A stretch of 30,828 nucleotides of DNA from Chloroflexota bacterium. Lineage in GTDB: Bacteria; Chloroflexota; Anaerolineae; UBA4142. Shown here piece by piece: positions 1-7,911 of the stretch. The position numbers were made by a program, and so were the translations under genes. The stretch is from the NCBI GenBank assembly GCA_016199405.1, contig JACQGS010000114.1:1-30828 (forward strand), in the 5' to 3' direction. Under the pieces are notes generated by a model that saw nothing but the letters and a program-made list of their open reading frames with translations, had not been told where the DNA came from and did no database searches. How positions within the stretch are numbered: position 1 is the stretch's first letter; each line of letters opens with the position of its first letter.

Positions 1-483
1 CGTATAGCCCGGCATCACGGTGTCCAGATGCTGCTTGGCGACATCTATAAGTACGCGGCGAAATTCGAGAACCTTGGTCATCACCTGAAGCATCTGATCG
101 CGAATGTAGAGTCGCGTGGAGACTTCGCCGAGGTCACCAGAGCTGCGCCCGAGATGAATTCTACCGCCGACCGATTCGCCCAGCGCCCGAATGAGGTACT
201 GCTCACCCGAATGCATGCCGCCCTCAACGCGCAGACGCGCGGCGGTGACACCTTCTGATTCCATCTGGCGCAAGGTTTTGAGTATAGCTGCCCCGTCGAG
301 GCGGGGAATCAATCCTTCCTCGGTCAGCATGACGGCGTGCGCTTTATCAAACAGGTGAAAAGCATACAAGCGAGTCTGGGTCTTGGTACTGCGATGAGAT
401 TCCAGGCTGGGCGTCAACTCTTCCGTCATCCGGATTCCTGGGGTACGAAAGCCGCGATACTCTTCTTGTTTCTGTTGTCGCAT
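1..483 (-). CDS. Argininosuccinate-lyase-like enzyme (3' part off the window)
   Basis: The first 161 residues of a fumarase/aspartase-superfamily lyase are visible; the rest lies beyond the left edge. The match is to the argininosuccinate lyase N-terminal region: residues 107-117 (GGRIHLGRSSGD region) align with the substrate loop GKLHTGRSRND, and the visible end HLDTVMPGY matches the conserved start of the central helical domain. The ATG at 483 is preceded by AAGGAG with 8 nt spacing. It lies 38 nt after the selenoprotein stop, so it is the last visible gene of the regulator/binding protein/selenoprotein operon. The substrate loop is altered: SSGD replaces the near-invariant SRND, and GGMHSGE replaces the usual ED(I/V)H motif. 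These changes argue against plain arginine biosynthesis and for a related C-N lyase on another substrate (inference). The family call is firm; the reaction is not known. Confidence 0.85.
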   Translation of the reverse strand, partial: MRQQKQEEYRGFRTPGIRMTEELTPSLESHRSTKTQTRLYAFHLFDKAHAVMLTEEGLIPRLDGAAILKTLRQMESEGVTAARLRVEGGMHSGEQYLIRALGESVGGRIHLGRSSGDLGEVSTRLYIRDQMLQVMTKVLEFRRVLIDVAKQHLDTVMPGYT

Positions 484-521
484 TGAGGGTGACTCCTTGA
501 CCTTAATGTTTGAGATTGATT

Positions 522-2111
522 CTACAACTCGATGATAGGGTACGTGACCGCGAGACAGCTTCCCCAACCGGGAACAAAAGCAGATTTTGTTCCGATCCCA
601 CCCGCGACCGCGATGAGGATATACCTTGGTGTTTCGGTAACTGGAAGTTGCTCAAAGATTGCCGGTAAACCTCGACTCGACCGCGTGATTTCTAGATTGC
701 GGCGGTTGGCTGGGGAAAGTTGATCCGCTCGCACGCAAGCATGTTCCCAAATCCATTGTTGAACTGCTTGGCGACTCAGTCCGGCGTTGCCTAGGATGCG
801 GGCGTGATCAGGAGAAAGCACCAGCGTAAGATGTCCGTTGATCATCGCGGTTCCGCTGGGTCCGACTAGCCCGGCCAAGGCGATAGAATGTGCGAGCGTG
901 AACAAAAGATTCTCGGCATCGGAACTCACACTGTCGCGGATCTCGCAAAAACCAGCTGAGGCAACGATAGTCACGGCGCTTTGCCCAGGAGCGATTCCTT
1001 GGTCGACCGACAACGGTGGCCACGGGCTGGCTAGTTCATTCTCGGCAAAGCAGAAGGCATAGTCGCCCGGTTGACCGAGCGTTGATTTCCCGGTCGCGCC
1101 GGCTTCGCCGCCGGCGTTGCGCAACGCTAACCGGACAGCGCGTCCCAGAGTTGCGTTCGCGCGATTCCCAGCGCCAAGGGCCCGCGTCCCGCTGTTCAGC
1201 CCCAGTTGGTTTACGATCGGACCATTGAAGATAGCGAGAGTTGTGGCGGGACTGGTCGTCGAAAGCAATGATCCAAGTTGAAAACGTGGATCGCACGCTG
1301 CCTGAATTGCTGCACTCAAGGCAGGTAAACTATCGGTTGTGCAGCCGGCCATAATCGCATTTGCCGCGAGGTAGCGGAGCGTCAAGCGCCCGCGTCGGGG
1401 AGGGACAACCGCGACAATCTGCTCTGGGTCGATGCGGCTTCGCTCGAATATCACATCGACGCGATCCTGTCTTGGAACAACGAGCGGCAGTCCATCGCCC
1501 CAGCCTTTTTCATTGGCTAGCGATTGGAATACTTCCTCGGAATCTACATCCGTGTATGGGCTTGAGGGTTGCACAATTTCCGATGCGTCACCGCGCTCGC
1601 GTCCTTGGAAAAGTGCCGTTGAAAGAGGTTCGAGGAGTTCCGTTACGACTATCTGAACTTGGTCTGCGCTGAATTCGAATTGAGCAAAGGGAACGCTTGC
1701 GATTGGGAATGCACTGTATCCATCTTGACGAGCGTGCAGACGCGCCAGGGACACGAAAGGCTCGGCCACAATGACGGATGCGGGGATGCCGAGTCTTTCG
1801 ACGGTCGTGGCGGCATGGACACTCCACGCCGTGCAAGCTCCTCAGTCACCGACGCCGATAACGGCCGCATCAAATTGCCGAGCGGTATCGGCGACTTGTT
1901 CGAAGCTTGAACCGCTCGGCATCATTTGAGTCTCAATGGATTCATACATCCCTGTCTCGCGCAATCTTCCCGGAAGAGACTCCAGGATAGATTGACCACT
2001 GGGGCGCGCATTATTGACAATCAGCAGACGCGGTCGAGTTCCAATCGGCACGCGGGGTGCGCGTCGGCTTTCGATTGATTCTGACGGCGGGACCGGAATG
2101 TGGATGTGCAC
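522..2111 (-). CDS. UGSC-family selenoprotein with in-frame UGA (Sec90), fused to a C-terminal GDGLP-type domain
   Basis: One reading frame of 529 residues is interrupted only by a TGA at 1842-1844. The residues around it read GVGD-U-GACTAW, which matches the U-G-S-C signature of the UGSC (seleno)protein family with Ala for Ser; U90 and C93 form a UxxC redox pair. The frame continues without change, and the first 60 residues after the TGA complete the same small alpha/beta domain (about residues 28-150), so this is not a frameshift. From about residue 165 comes a second domain beginning GWGDGLPLV, with later GAGNRANATLG and PWPPL motifs, as in uncharacterised proteins often encoded beside UGSC proteins (from memory). 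The start is the GTG at 2111, one base after the stop of the upstream binding-protein gene; no clear ribosome site is visible, which suggests translational coupling. A redox role is likely; the reaction is unknown. Confidence 0.85.
1811..1831 (-). promoter_or_regulatory. Candidate bacterial SECIS element
   Basis: Immediately downstream of the in-frame UGA, the mRNA can fold CGGCGUGG / AGUGU / CCAUGCCG: eight pairs with one G-U wobble and a five-base loop. The loop begins 18 nt after the UGA, and G and U are its second and third bases. This agrees with the bacterial SECIS rule of a stem-loop about 16-37 nt after the UGA with a G in the first two loop positions. The hairpin is entirely inside the coding region, as expected for bacteria. 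Confidence 0.75.
1842..1844 (-). other. UGA codon read as selenocysteine
   Basis: On the minus strand this TGA lies in frame within the UGSC domain, at the residue that is Sec or Cys in the family. TGA is a normal stop elsewhere in the window, for example in the ThDP enzyme and the transposase, so general recoding is not the explanation. A SECIS-like hairpin follows at the correct distance. Confidence 0.82.
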
Positions 2112-2112
2112 G

Positions 2113-3846
2113 TTATTTCTGATAGATCTGCGCGTACCACGGCGAGGTCGTTTCAGGTGAGTCGAAGAAGATCTTCAGGTTGCCAAACTTGTTGCGCACG
2201 GCATCGGCAAAACCAGAGTCGATCAGCACCGCTGAGGGAAGGTCTTTCGCAATGATGGTCTGGGCTTGTTTGTAAGGCTTGGCACGCTCTTCGCGGGTGA
2301 CCGCGATCGCGCCCTGGTCGAACAATTTATCCAGCTCGGGATTACAGTACTGCGAGGCGTTGGTGAAGGTCGCCGGTCGAATTTCTGCGCAGGTGTACGC
2401 TCGTTGAATGCCAAAGACCACATCCCCCGAGGAAGTGTAGAACGCGATAGAGGTGTCATAGTCTTTCTTGGTGTACACCAGATCAAGCCAGACCGACCGT
2501 TCCCGCGACTCGAGCGCCACGTTCACGCCGAGAGCTTGCCAGTTGGCGCGAAGAACATCCGCGACTTCCTTGAAACCCGGCTGGGCCGGATCATACGTGA
2601 AGCGGACGGTAAAGCGATTACCATCCGCGCCTTTCTTGAATCCGGCCGCGTCGAGTTCTTGGTTGGCGCGTGCGGTGTCATAGGCGAATAGCTTCATGTA
2701 ATCCACATCGGGATTGTACGCCCAACTCATCGCCGGCGAGATCGAGGAGGTGCCCAGTCCGCCAATATTCGCGAATCCGCTATCGAGCATCAGTTTGCGA
2801 TCCAAGCCACGGAAGAGCGCGCCGCGCACGCGGACGTCATCGAGCGGCGGTTTCTTGGTGTTGAAGAAGAGCAGAAGCACTCGCGGATGACCGCGGCCAT
2901 CTTCGATCGTGATGTCCTTCGATTTCCTCAAGCGCGCCACATCGGTAAAGGCGATGTCATAGTTGGAGACAAAGTCCACATCGCCGGACTCAAGTGCCAG
3001 AATTCGCGAATTGCTGTCAGGCAAAATGCGGAACACTAGTCTGTCCACGTACGGCTTGCCGGTATCCCAATAGTCCGGGTTGCGAACGAACGTCACGCTT
3101 TCACCGGGCTTCCACGAATCAAATTTGAATGGACCGGTACCCACAGGCGCGTTATTGGCGGAATTCTTCAAGGGGTCGGTTCCATCATAGATGTGCTTTG
3201 GCTGAATCCCGGTGTTTTCGGCGGTCAGAAAATCAACGAAGGGGGCAAAAGCGACTTTGAGTTTGATGACGACGGTCTGATCATCGGGGGCTTCGATCGA
3301 ATCCACATTCTTGAAGACGGAACTGGCGCGCGGATGCAAGGGGGAGATTTTCTCAAAGGTGTATTTGACATCGGCGGAAGTTAAGGGCTTACCGTCGTGC
3401 CATTTGACTCCGGGGCGCAATTTGAAGGTGATTGTTTTACCGTCCGTGCTGACATTCCAAGAGGTGGCCAACGCGGGCTTTAATTGATAATCGCGACCGA
3501 TGCGCACCAATCCTTCCGTCGCGGCGGATGCGGCGAGACCTACGATCACGCTTGAACTGAGGGAAATGTTGAGGTGCTCTGGATTTGCGCCGAGCGCGAC
3601 GACGAAGGTGCCACCGCGTTTCGGTTGTTCAGCGGCTGGACTCGGAGCGGACGTGGCGGCAGGGACGACGGTCGCCGCGGGGACAGCGGTGGCTGCGGGA
3701 GGCGCCACCGCAGTATTGGGCACGGTCACTGCCGGCGCGGCCGTAGGGGGTGTCGCAGTCGGCGTGACGGGCGAACAGTTCACCAGCAAGATGCTCAAGC
3801 AGGCTGTTAGGGCGAGCTTAGGCGTCAGATGCGAAAGATTGATCAT
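2113..3846 (-). CDS. ABC transporter substrate-binding lipoprotein, family 5 (peptide/opine/nickel type)
   Basis: A 577-residue periplasmic/cell-surface binding protein of the SBP_bac_5 class. Residues 1-24 are a lipoprotein signal: a hydrophobic stretch followed by LVNC with Cys24, with an unusual Asn before the Cys. Residues 25-75 form an Ala/Pro/Thr-rich linker, then the binding domain runs to the end with family motifs such as LRPGVKWHDGKP and APVGTGPFKFDSW. The ATG at 3846 follows AAGGAGG with 6 nt spacing. The gene sits 36 nt after the GntR regulator and its TAA is one base from the selenoprotein GTG. No permease or ATPase lies beside it in this window, so it either has partners beyond the left edge or works with another transporter. 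The ligand is unknown. Confidence 0.93.
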   Translation of the reverse strand: MINLSHLTPKLALTACLSILLVNCSPVTPTATPPTAAPAVTVPNTAVAPPAATAVPAATVVPAATSAPSPAAEQPKRGGTFVVALGANPEHLNISLSSSVIVGLAASAATEGLVRIGRDYQLKPALATSWNVSTDGKTITFKLRPGVKWHDGKPLTSADVKYTFEKISPLHPRASSVFKNVDSIEAPDDQTVVIKLKVAFAPFVDFLTAENTGIQPKHIYDGTDPLKNSANNAPVGTGPFKFDSWKPGESVTFVRNPDYWDTGKPYVDRLVFRILPDSNSRILALESGDVDFVSNYDIAFTDVARLRKSKDITIEDGRGHPRVLLLFFNTKKPPLDDVRVRGALFRGLDRKLMLDSGFANIGGLGTSSISPAMSWAYNPDVDYMKLFAYDTARANQELDAAGFKKGADGNRFTVRFTYDPAQPGFKEVADVLRANWQALGVNVALESRERSVWLDLVYTKKDYDTSIAFYTSSGDVVFGIQRAYTCAEIRPATFTNASQYCNPELDKLFDQGAIAVTREERAKPYKQAQTIIAKDLPSAVLIDSGFADAVRNKFGNLKIFFDSPETTSPWYAQIYQK

Positions 3847-3882
3847 CGGTTTCCTCCTTGGGTGATATTTTTCCGCTGGAAG

Positions 3883-4602
3883 TTACAGGGAACCCCCAGC
3901 TTGCTCCAGGATGGCTAACATGGCTTGCTTGCCGCGCTGGCAATGTACGGAGATCGCGGCCGTCAATCTCGCCAGATCGCGGCGTTCGTATGCATGCACA
4001 ATGGCAAGATGCTCTTCATTCACTTGGAGCGCGCTGCGCGCTTCGGAGCGAAAATAAATTCGCGACTGGATGACGTCGATATTGAGACTGCGATAGATCT
4101 GCAGCAACTTGACGTTCTTGGACATGCCAAAGTGATAATCGTGGAATTCAGCGTTCTTGCGAGAAAAACCGGCGATGTCCGTTCTGCGTCCTGCGGCATC
4201 GTAGAAAGGCGCGAATTCGGCTGCGAGTGCTCTTAACGCGGCAATTTCCTCTTCGGTCACCTTATCAATCGCAAGCTTTGCAGAATAGATTTCCAAGTAC
4301 TCGCGAAGGTCAACCGCCTCGATAAAGTCTTGGATCGTCAGCGGCTTTACGAATGTGCCCTTGCGCGGCTTGATGATGACGAGACCCTCAGCATGTAGCC
4401 GTTGCAAAGCCTCAAGGACTGGTGTGCGGCTTACTCGCAGAGACCGAGCCATTACATCCACAGAGATTTGGCTGCCGCTAGACAGTGACTGTGTGAGGAT
4501 TTGATCCTTTAAGATGGAATGAACTCGGTCTGCCAGATCTGCCTGATTGATTGGCAGCAAATCATAGGTAATGTCACGAACGTTGGAAAGGCTAGATGAC
4601 AT
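3883..4602 (-). CDS. GntR-family transcriptional regulator, FadR/FCD subfamily
   Basis: A 239-residue repressor-type regulator. Residues 20-85 are the winged helix: DRVHSILKDQILTQ, then the recognition helix region VSRTPVLEALQRL, then the wing EGLVIIKPRKGTFV. Residues 95-225 are an all-helical FCD ligand domain with the acidic and histidine residues that usually bind a metal (E/D near DLREYLEIY, H in EFHDYHF, H in ISVHCQRGKQAM). FCD regulators typically sense carboxylates or sugar acids, so a small organic acid is a plausible effector (inference). The gene is first in a leftward operon and has an AT-rich upstream region with a perfect palindrome 41-56 bp before its start, suggesting autoregulation. 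The ATG at 4602 lacks a strong ribosome site. Confidence 0.93.
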   Translation of the reverse strand: MSSSLSNVRDITYDLLPINQADLADRVHSILKDQILTQSLSSGSQISVDVMARSLRVSRTPVLEALQRLHAEGLVIIKPRKGTFVKPLTIQDFIEAVDLREYLEIYSAKLAIDKVTEEEIAALRALAAEFAPFYDAAGRRTDIAGFSRKNAEFHDYHFGMSKNVKLLQIYRSLNIDVIQSRIYFRSEARSALQVNEEHLAIVHAYERRDLARLTAAISVHCQRGKQAMLAILEQAGGSL

Positions 4603-4642
4603 CTATGGATCAACTGTAAATAAACATAATTGAATTTGTGAA

Positions 4643-4658
4643 ATGTAACATTTTACAT
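4643..4658. promoter_or_regulatory. Palindrome, candidate GntR operator
   Basis: The sequence ATGTAA-CATT-TTACAT is a perfect 6-bp inverted repeat with a 4-bp spacer. It lies in an AT-rich stretch 41-56 bp upstream of the GntR regulator's ATG. FCD-type regulators bind short palindromes containing GT...AC, so this is a reasonable operator for the regulator that follows. The assignment is inference. Confidence 0.4.
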
Positions 4659-4671
4659 ATCACATTGTAGA

Positions 4672-4900
4672 TGAAATTAAGTCAAATGTCAAGCATTTTC
4701 GTCGCTGTCACATACACGGTTGGTGAGTTTTCATTCTCCACTTGGGGATGCAAAAAGTGCATCAAACGAATCGCGCTCACCACTGCCCTTCGTGAATTTG
4801 CTGAATCAATGGGTAAAGTGCCCCACCAAAATGCCGACCCACCGCCTATGTGACAGTGTCGCATTTTCCACATAATTTTCCACCGTCCTATTCAACAACC
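4672..4900. other. Intergenic stretch without a recognised gene
   Basis: This stretch lies between the regulator's promoter region and the gene remnant beside the insertion sequence. Short open frames exist on both strands, but none has a ribosome site or a product I recognise. I see no RNA gene or strong hairpin here. Confidence 0.4.
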
Positions 4901-4901
4901 C

Positions 4902-5048
4902 CTATGGACGCTTGATTGCAAGATGAACCAGATCAACCAGATAGTCCTGTTCTTCGACCATATCCTGCCGATTCTCGAAAGGGTTTTCCTTCAGCTCAAC
5001 TAACTGCCTCTGATGTTCGCCCAATTTAGTGGACAAAGAGAAAAGACC
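4902..5048 (-). pseudogene. C-terminal remnant of an unknown ORF, cut by the insertion sequence
   Basis: On the minus strand an open frame runs out of the left end of the IS630 element and ends at a TAG at 4902-4904. It encodes about 49 residues with a coding-like composition: acidic and helical, including KLGEHQRQLVELKENPF and MVEEQDYLVDLVHLAIKRP. No start codon or ribosome site is available on this side. A matching upstream half is not evident on the far side of the element. I do not recognise the protein; it may be a chance open frame. Confidence 0.3.
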
Positions 5049-5050
5049 TA

Positions 5051-5078
5051 GTACTCCGTCAAGCATGAAATGATGGGT
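5051..5078 (+). repeat. Left terminal inverted repeat of the IS630 element
   Basis: The repeat starts GTACTCCGTCAAGCAT and ends TGATGGGT. It matches the reverse complement of 6222-6249 at 22 of 28 positions. It is preceded by TA at 5049-5050. Confidence 0.85.
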
Positions 5079-5095
5079 GAACCAAAAGGCGGTAT

Positions 5096-5118
5096 GCTTC
5101 CCTCAAAACGAGGGAAGC
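5096..5118 (+). promoter_or_regulatory. Hairpin covering the transposase ribosome binding site
   Basis: GCTTCCCTC / AAAAC / GAGGGAAGC forms a perfect 9-bp stem with a 5-base loop that ends two bases before the transposase ATG. The GAGGG ribosome site is inside the 3' arm. Such structures are known in several insertion sequences to keep translation low when transcription reads in from outside; that role here is inference. Confidence 0.65.
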
Positions 5119-5119
5119 T

Positions 5120-6241
5120 ATGGCCAAGAAATACATCGTTACGCTGAGGGTCGAAGAACGCGCTCAACTATTGACACTGATCAGATCTGGAACAGCGAAA
5201 GCACGCACCTTAACCCATGCCAGGATTCTGTTGAAAGCCGCCGAAGGCTGGCCAGATCGTGATATTTGCAAAGCGTTAGACGTTAGCATTCCCACCGTGG
5301 AGCGAATCCGGAAACGGTTGGTGTTTGAAGGGTTCGAGGCGGTTTTGAAACCGCGGCGCCCTCACCGGATCTACAGCCGTAAATTGGATGGCGAACAAGA
5401 AGCTCACGTGATTGCCTTGGTCTGTGGTTCACCTCCCCAAGGCTATGCGCGCTGGAGCTTGCGCCTCTTGGCGGATCAAGTGATCCAATTGAAAATCACG
5501 GATACCATTTCTCATGAAACCATTCGCCACGTGTTAGACGATAACGAATTGAAACCTTGGCGCAAACAGGAATGGTGCATTCCACCGCAGGCCAATGCAG
5601 AATTTGTGTATCATATGGAAGATGTCTTGGATGTTTACCAACGCCCCGCCGATCCGAAGCGTCCGTTGGTCTGTTTTGATGAAAGTCCAGAACAATTGGT
5701 CCGTGAAACGCGCCAGTCCCTACCCATGCAGAAAGGACAGCCCGCGCGATACGATTACGAATATCACCGCGAAGGCGTGGCCAACCTGTTTATGTTCTTT
5801 GCGCCACTTCAAAACTGGCGTTCCGTGAAAGTAACAGCACAACGCACCCAAGTCGATTGGGCACACTGTATGCGCGATTTGGTCGATGTTCATTTTCCGC
5901 AGGCGGAAAAGATTGTGATCGTGCAAGACCAACTCAATACCCATTCGCCCGCCGGTCTGTATGAAGTGTTTACGCCCACGGAAGCCAAGCGTATCCTGGA
6001 TCGGTTAGAATTTCATTCAACCCCCAAGCATGGCAGTTGGCTGAATATGGCCGAAATCGAGTTGAGTGTGCTAAACCGACAATGTCTCAAGCGGTGCATC
6101 GCCAGTCCGGCGATCTTGATCCGCGAAACTGAAACCTGGGCTTTGCAACGAAACCAGAAGCACGCGACGGTCAATTGGCAATTCGCCGCACAGAATGCCC
6201 GGATCAAACTCAAACGACTTTACCCATCAATCGATGATTGA
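5120..6241 (+). CDS. IS630-family transposase
   Basis: A full-length 373-residue DDE transposase. Residues 15-75 are a helix-turn-helix DNA-binding region (RDICKALDVSIPTVERIRKR). The catalytic core shows D187 (CFDES), D270 (VIVQDQLNTH) and E312 (GSWLNMAEIELS), the IS630 arrangement. It cuts and pastes the element into TA sites. The ATG at 5120 sits just after the 5' hairpin and the TGA falls inside the right inverted repeat. No frameshift or internal stop is present. The gene is less GC-rich than the flanking catabolic genes, consistent with horizontal arrival. Confidence 0.95.
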   Translation: MAKKYIVTLRVEERAQLLTLIRSGTAKARTLTHARILLKAAEGWPDRDICKALDVSIPTVERIRKRLVFEGFEAVLKPRRPHRIYSRKLDGEQEAHVIALVCGSPPQGYARWSLRLLADQVIQLKITDTISHETIRHVLDDNELKPWRKQEWCIPPQANAEFVYHMEDVLDVYQRPADPKRPLVCFDESPEQLVRETRQSLPMQKGQPARYDYEYHREGVANLFMFFAPLQNWRSVKVTAQRTQVDWAHCMRDLVDVHFPQAEKIVIVQDQLNTHSPAGLYEVFTPTEAKRILDRLEFHSTPKHGSWLNMAEIELSVLNRQCLKRCIASPAILIRETETWALQRNQKHATVNWQFAAQNARIKLKRLYPSIDD

Positions 6242-6249
6242 CAAAGTAC
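6222..6249 (-). repeat. Right terminal inverted repeat of the IS630 element
   Basis: The reverse complement starts GTACTTTGTCAATCAT and ends TGATGGGT, pairing with the left repeat. It is followed by TA at 6250-6251 and contains the transposase stop codon. Confidence 0.85.
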
Positions 6250-6251
6250 TA

Positions 6252-6642
6252 GTTTGTTCGAGAGCTTATCAGGGCGGGGAAACTATAGTGACTGACGTTT
6301 TCTCGCGGGGACGTGTCAAGAATCGAAAGTTGATGTCGACGCGATCACATGGGGCAGTTTCGTCTACGCGCACAGCATCGTGAACCAATCCCCCAAAGCA
6401 ACCGGGTGCCCCTTGTCCGAAGTTATAATGGTTTCATCTTCGGGCACGCCAGCGGCATGCTGAAGGTCTTGGGCTCTGTCTCACTGCGGATGTCGGGTGA
6501 GAGGCAGTCGCGGTGCCGCCACTTGAACACCCAGCATGGTTGCGCTGCTGCGCCATACTCTGCAAAATTCCATCGCCAGGGTATCAGGCGAACCCTATGG
6601 TGGTTTCATCAAATTCCGAATGATTACTGCGGTTTTTTTCGC
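6252..6642. other. Intergenic stretch without a recognised gene
   Basis: About 390 bases lie between the insertion sequence and the yifB promoter. Frames on both strands are broken or have no recognisable product, although a plus-strand frame runs open into yifB from 6349. It may be decayed coding sequence. I see no RNA gene or strong terminator. Confidence 0.4.
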
Positions 6643-6671
6643 TTGACGCGTCTCTTTTGCCGTGCTACTAT
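6643..6671 (+). promoter_or_regulatory. Sigma70-like promoter of the yifB fragment
   Basis: TTGACG (6643-6648) and TACTAT (6666-6671) are separated by 17 bp, close to the housekeeping consensus. The -10 box ends 34 bp before the ATG at 6706. It suggests that the truncated gene was, and may still be, transcribed from its own start. Confidence 0.6.
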
Positions 6672-6705
6672 ACGCGCGCTCGATTATTTTTCTCACGGAG
6701 CAACG

Positions 6706-7695
6706 ATGCTCGCTCAAGTCACCTCGTGCGCGGTTGTCGGTCTTGACGGCGCGCTCGTAGATGTGCAAGTCTACATCTCCAATGGGCAAGCCGGCATGAC
6801 CGTTGTCGGTTTGCCGGATGCCTCCGTGCAAGAATCGCGCGAGCGCGTTCGCGCCGCCATTCGCAATTCCAATCTGCGGTACCCCGGCGAGAAACGCATC
6901 ACCGTCAATCTCGCCCCCGCCGATCTCCGCAAAGAAGGTCCCGCGTACGATCTCCCCATCGCCGTCGCGATGCTCATCGCCAGCGAACAACTGCACGCCG
7001 ATTTGTCGAAAACGCTCATCATCGGTGAACTCTCGCTCGATGGACTCGTCCGCCACACGAACGGCGTTCTGCCGATGGCTGCGCTCGCGCGCGAAAAAGG
7101 ATTCACGACGCTCTTTGTTCCGGCGAGCGATGCGCCTGAAGCCGCACTCGTGCCCGATTTAAAAGTCTATCCAATCGAAAGTTTATTCGCGCTCGTCGCG
7201 CATTTGAATCAGTTGCAACCGCTCGCACCCTTCCGCGCGGAAAAGAATTTCGCGCCCGATCCTTCTGCTGCATCCGTCAACGATTTCGCGGACGTGCGCG
7301 GACAGGAACATGCCAAGCGCGCGCTCGAGATCGCGGCAGCGGGTCAGCATAATGTGTTGATGATCGGGCCGCCCGGCGCCGGCAAAACGCTGCTCGCGCG
7401 TGCGATGCCTTCGATTTTGCCCGCGCTGGAAATTGATGAAGCGCTCGACGTAACGCGGATTTATTCGGTGAGCGATATGCTGCCGAGCGACACGCCGCTT
7501 TTACGCGCGCGTCCTTTTCGCGCGCCGCATCATACGATTTCGCACGCCGGGCTGGTCGGCGGCGGACGCTGGCCCCGCCCCGGCGAAATTTCGCTCGCGC
7601 ATCGCGGCGTTTTGTTTTTGGATGAGTTTCCGGAGTTTGATGCACGCAGCTTGGAATCGCTTCGCCAGCCCCTCGACAACGGCTTTAGTTCGTGA
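6706..7695 (+). pseudogene. yifB: YifB/ComM-family AAA ATPase (Mg-chelatase-like), 3'-truncated
   Basis: The family protein is about 500 residues, but this frame stops after 329. Residues 1-190 are the ChlI-like N-terminal domain. The AAA core follows, with Walker A GPPGAGKT (221-228) and Walker B GVLFLDEF (311-318). The frame ends a few residues after ESLRQPLD, where intact proteins continue with the rest of the AAA domain and a C-terminal helical domain. A one-base shift does not restore homology, so the end was lost by rearrangement rather than point mutation. The ATG at 6706 has GGAG upstream and a good promoter; an upstream in-frame extension to 6349 has no homology and was not used. Relatives act as helicases in natural transformation (ComM). 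This copy lacks part of its ATPase and is probably dead. Confidence 0.85.
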
Positions 7696-7789
7696 GGACC
7701 TCACGCGCTTGGATTCAAGCGTAATTATTGGATTACTTCGCATCGCTGCCTTGTGCCAGACAGCGTGATCGACACCTATTACCATAAAG

Positions 7790-7826
7790 AGAACCCGGCA
7801 GGACGCAGGTCTACCGGGTTCTTTTT
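7790..7826 (+). terminator. Rho-independent terminator after the yifB fragment
   Basis: AGAACCCGG (7790-7798) pairs perfectly with CCGGGTTCT (7814-7822), followed by TTTT. It lies about 95 bases beyond the truncated yifB stop and would end transcription from its promoter. Confidence 0.8.
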
Positions 7827-7911
7827 AAACGTGCTGTTCATGCCAAAAATCCAGGTGATTCGGCGGAAAGGATCAATTCAGGTTGCACGTGACTTAATCG
7901 TGGACATTAAC

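Larger units (their letters stand above)
5051..6249 (+). mobile_element. IS630-family insertion sequence, complete
   Basis: A 1,199-bp element bounded by 28-bp imperfect inverted repeats (22 of 28 match) and flanked on both sides by TA (5049-5050 and 6250-6251). TA target duplication is characteristic of the IS630/Tc1/mariner group. It contains a single full-length transposase whose stop codon lies inside the right repeat. Both ends, the repeats and the catalytic residues are intact, so the element may still be active. Confidence 0.88.

Noticed and set aside
522..1769. Separate 415-residue gene starting at an internal Met, or a frameshifted pseudogene
   Set aside because: The same frame continues upstream through a single TGA into the first half of the UGSC domain, and a SECIS-like hairpin follows that TGA. 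One recoded gene explains both parts.
6349..6705. N-terminal extension of yifB
   Set aside because: The frame is open, but the encoded residues have no family match, and a promoter plus ribosome site point to the ATG at 6706.
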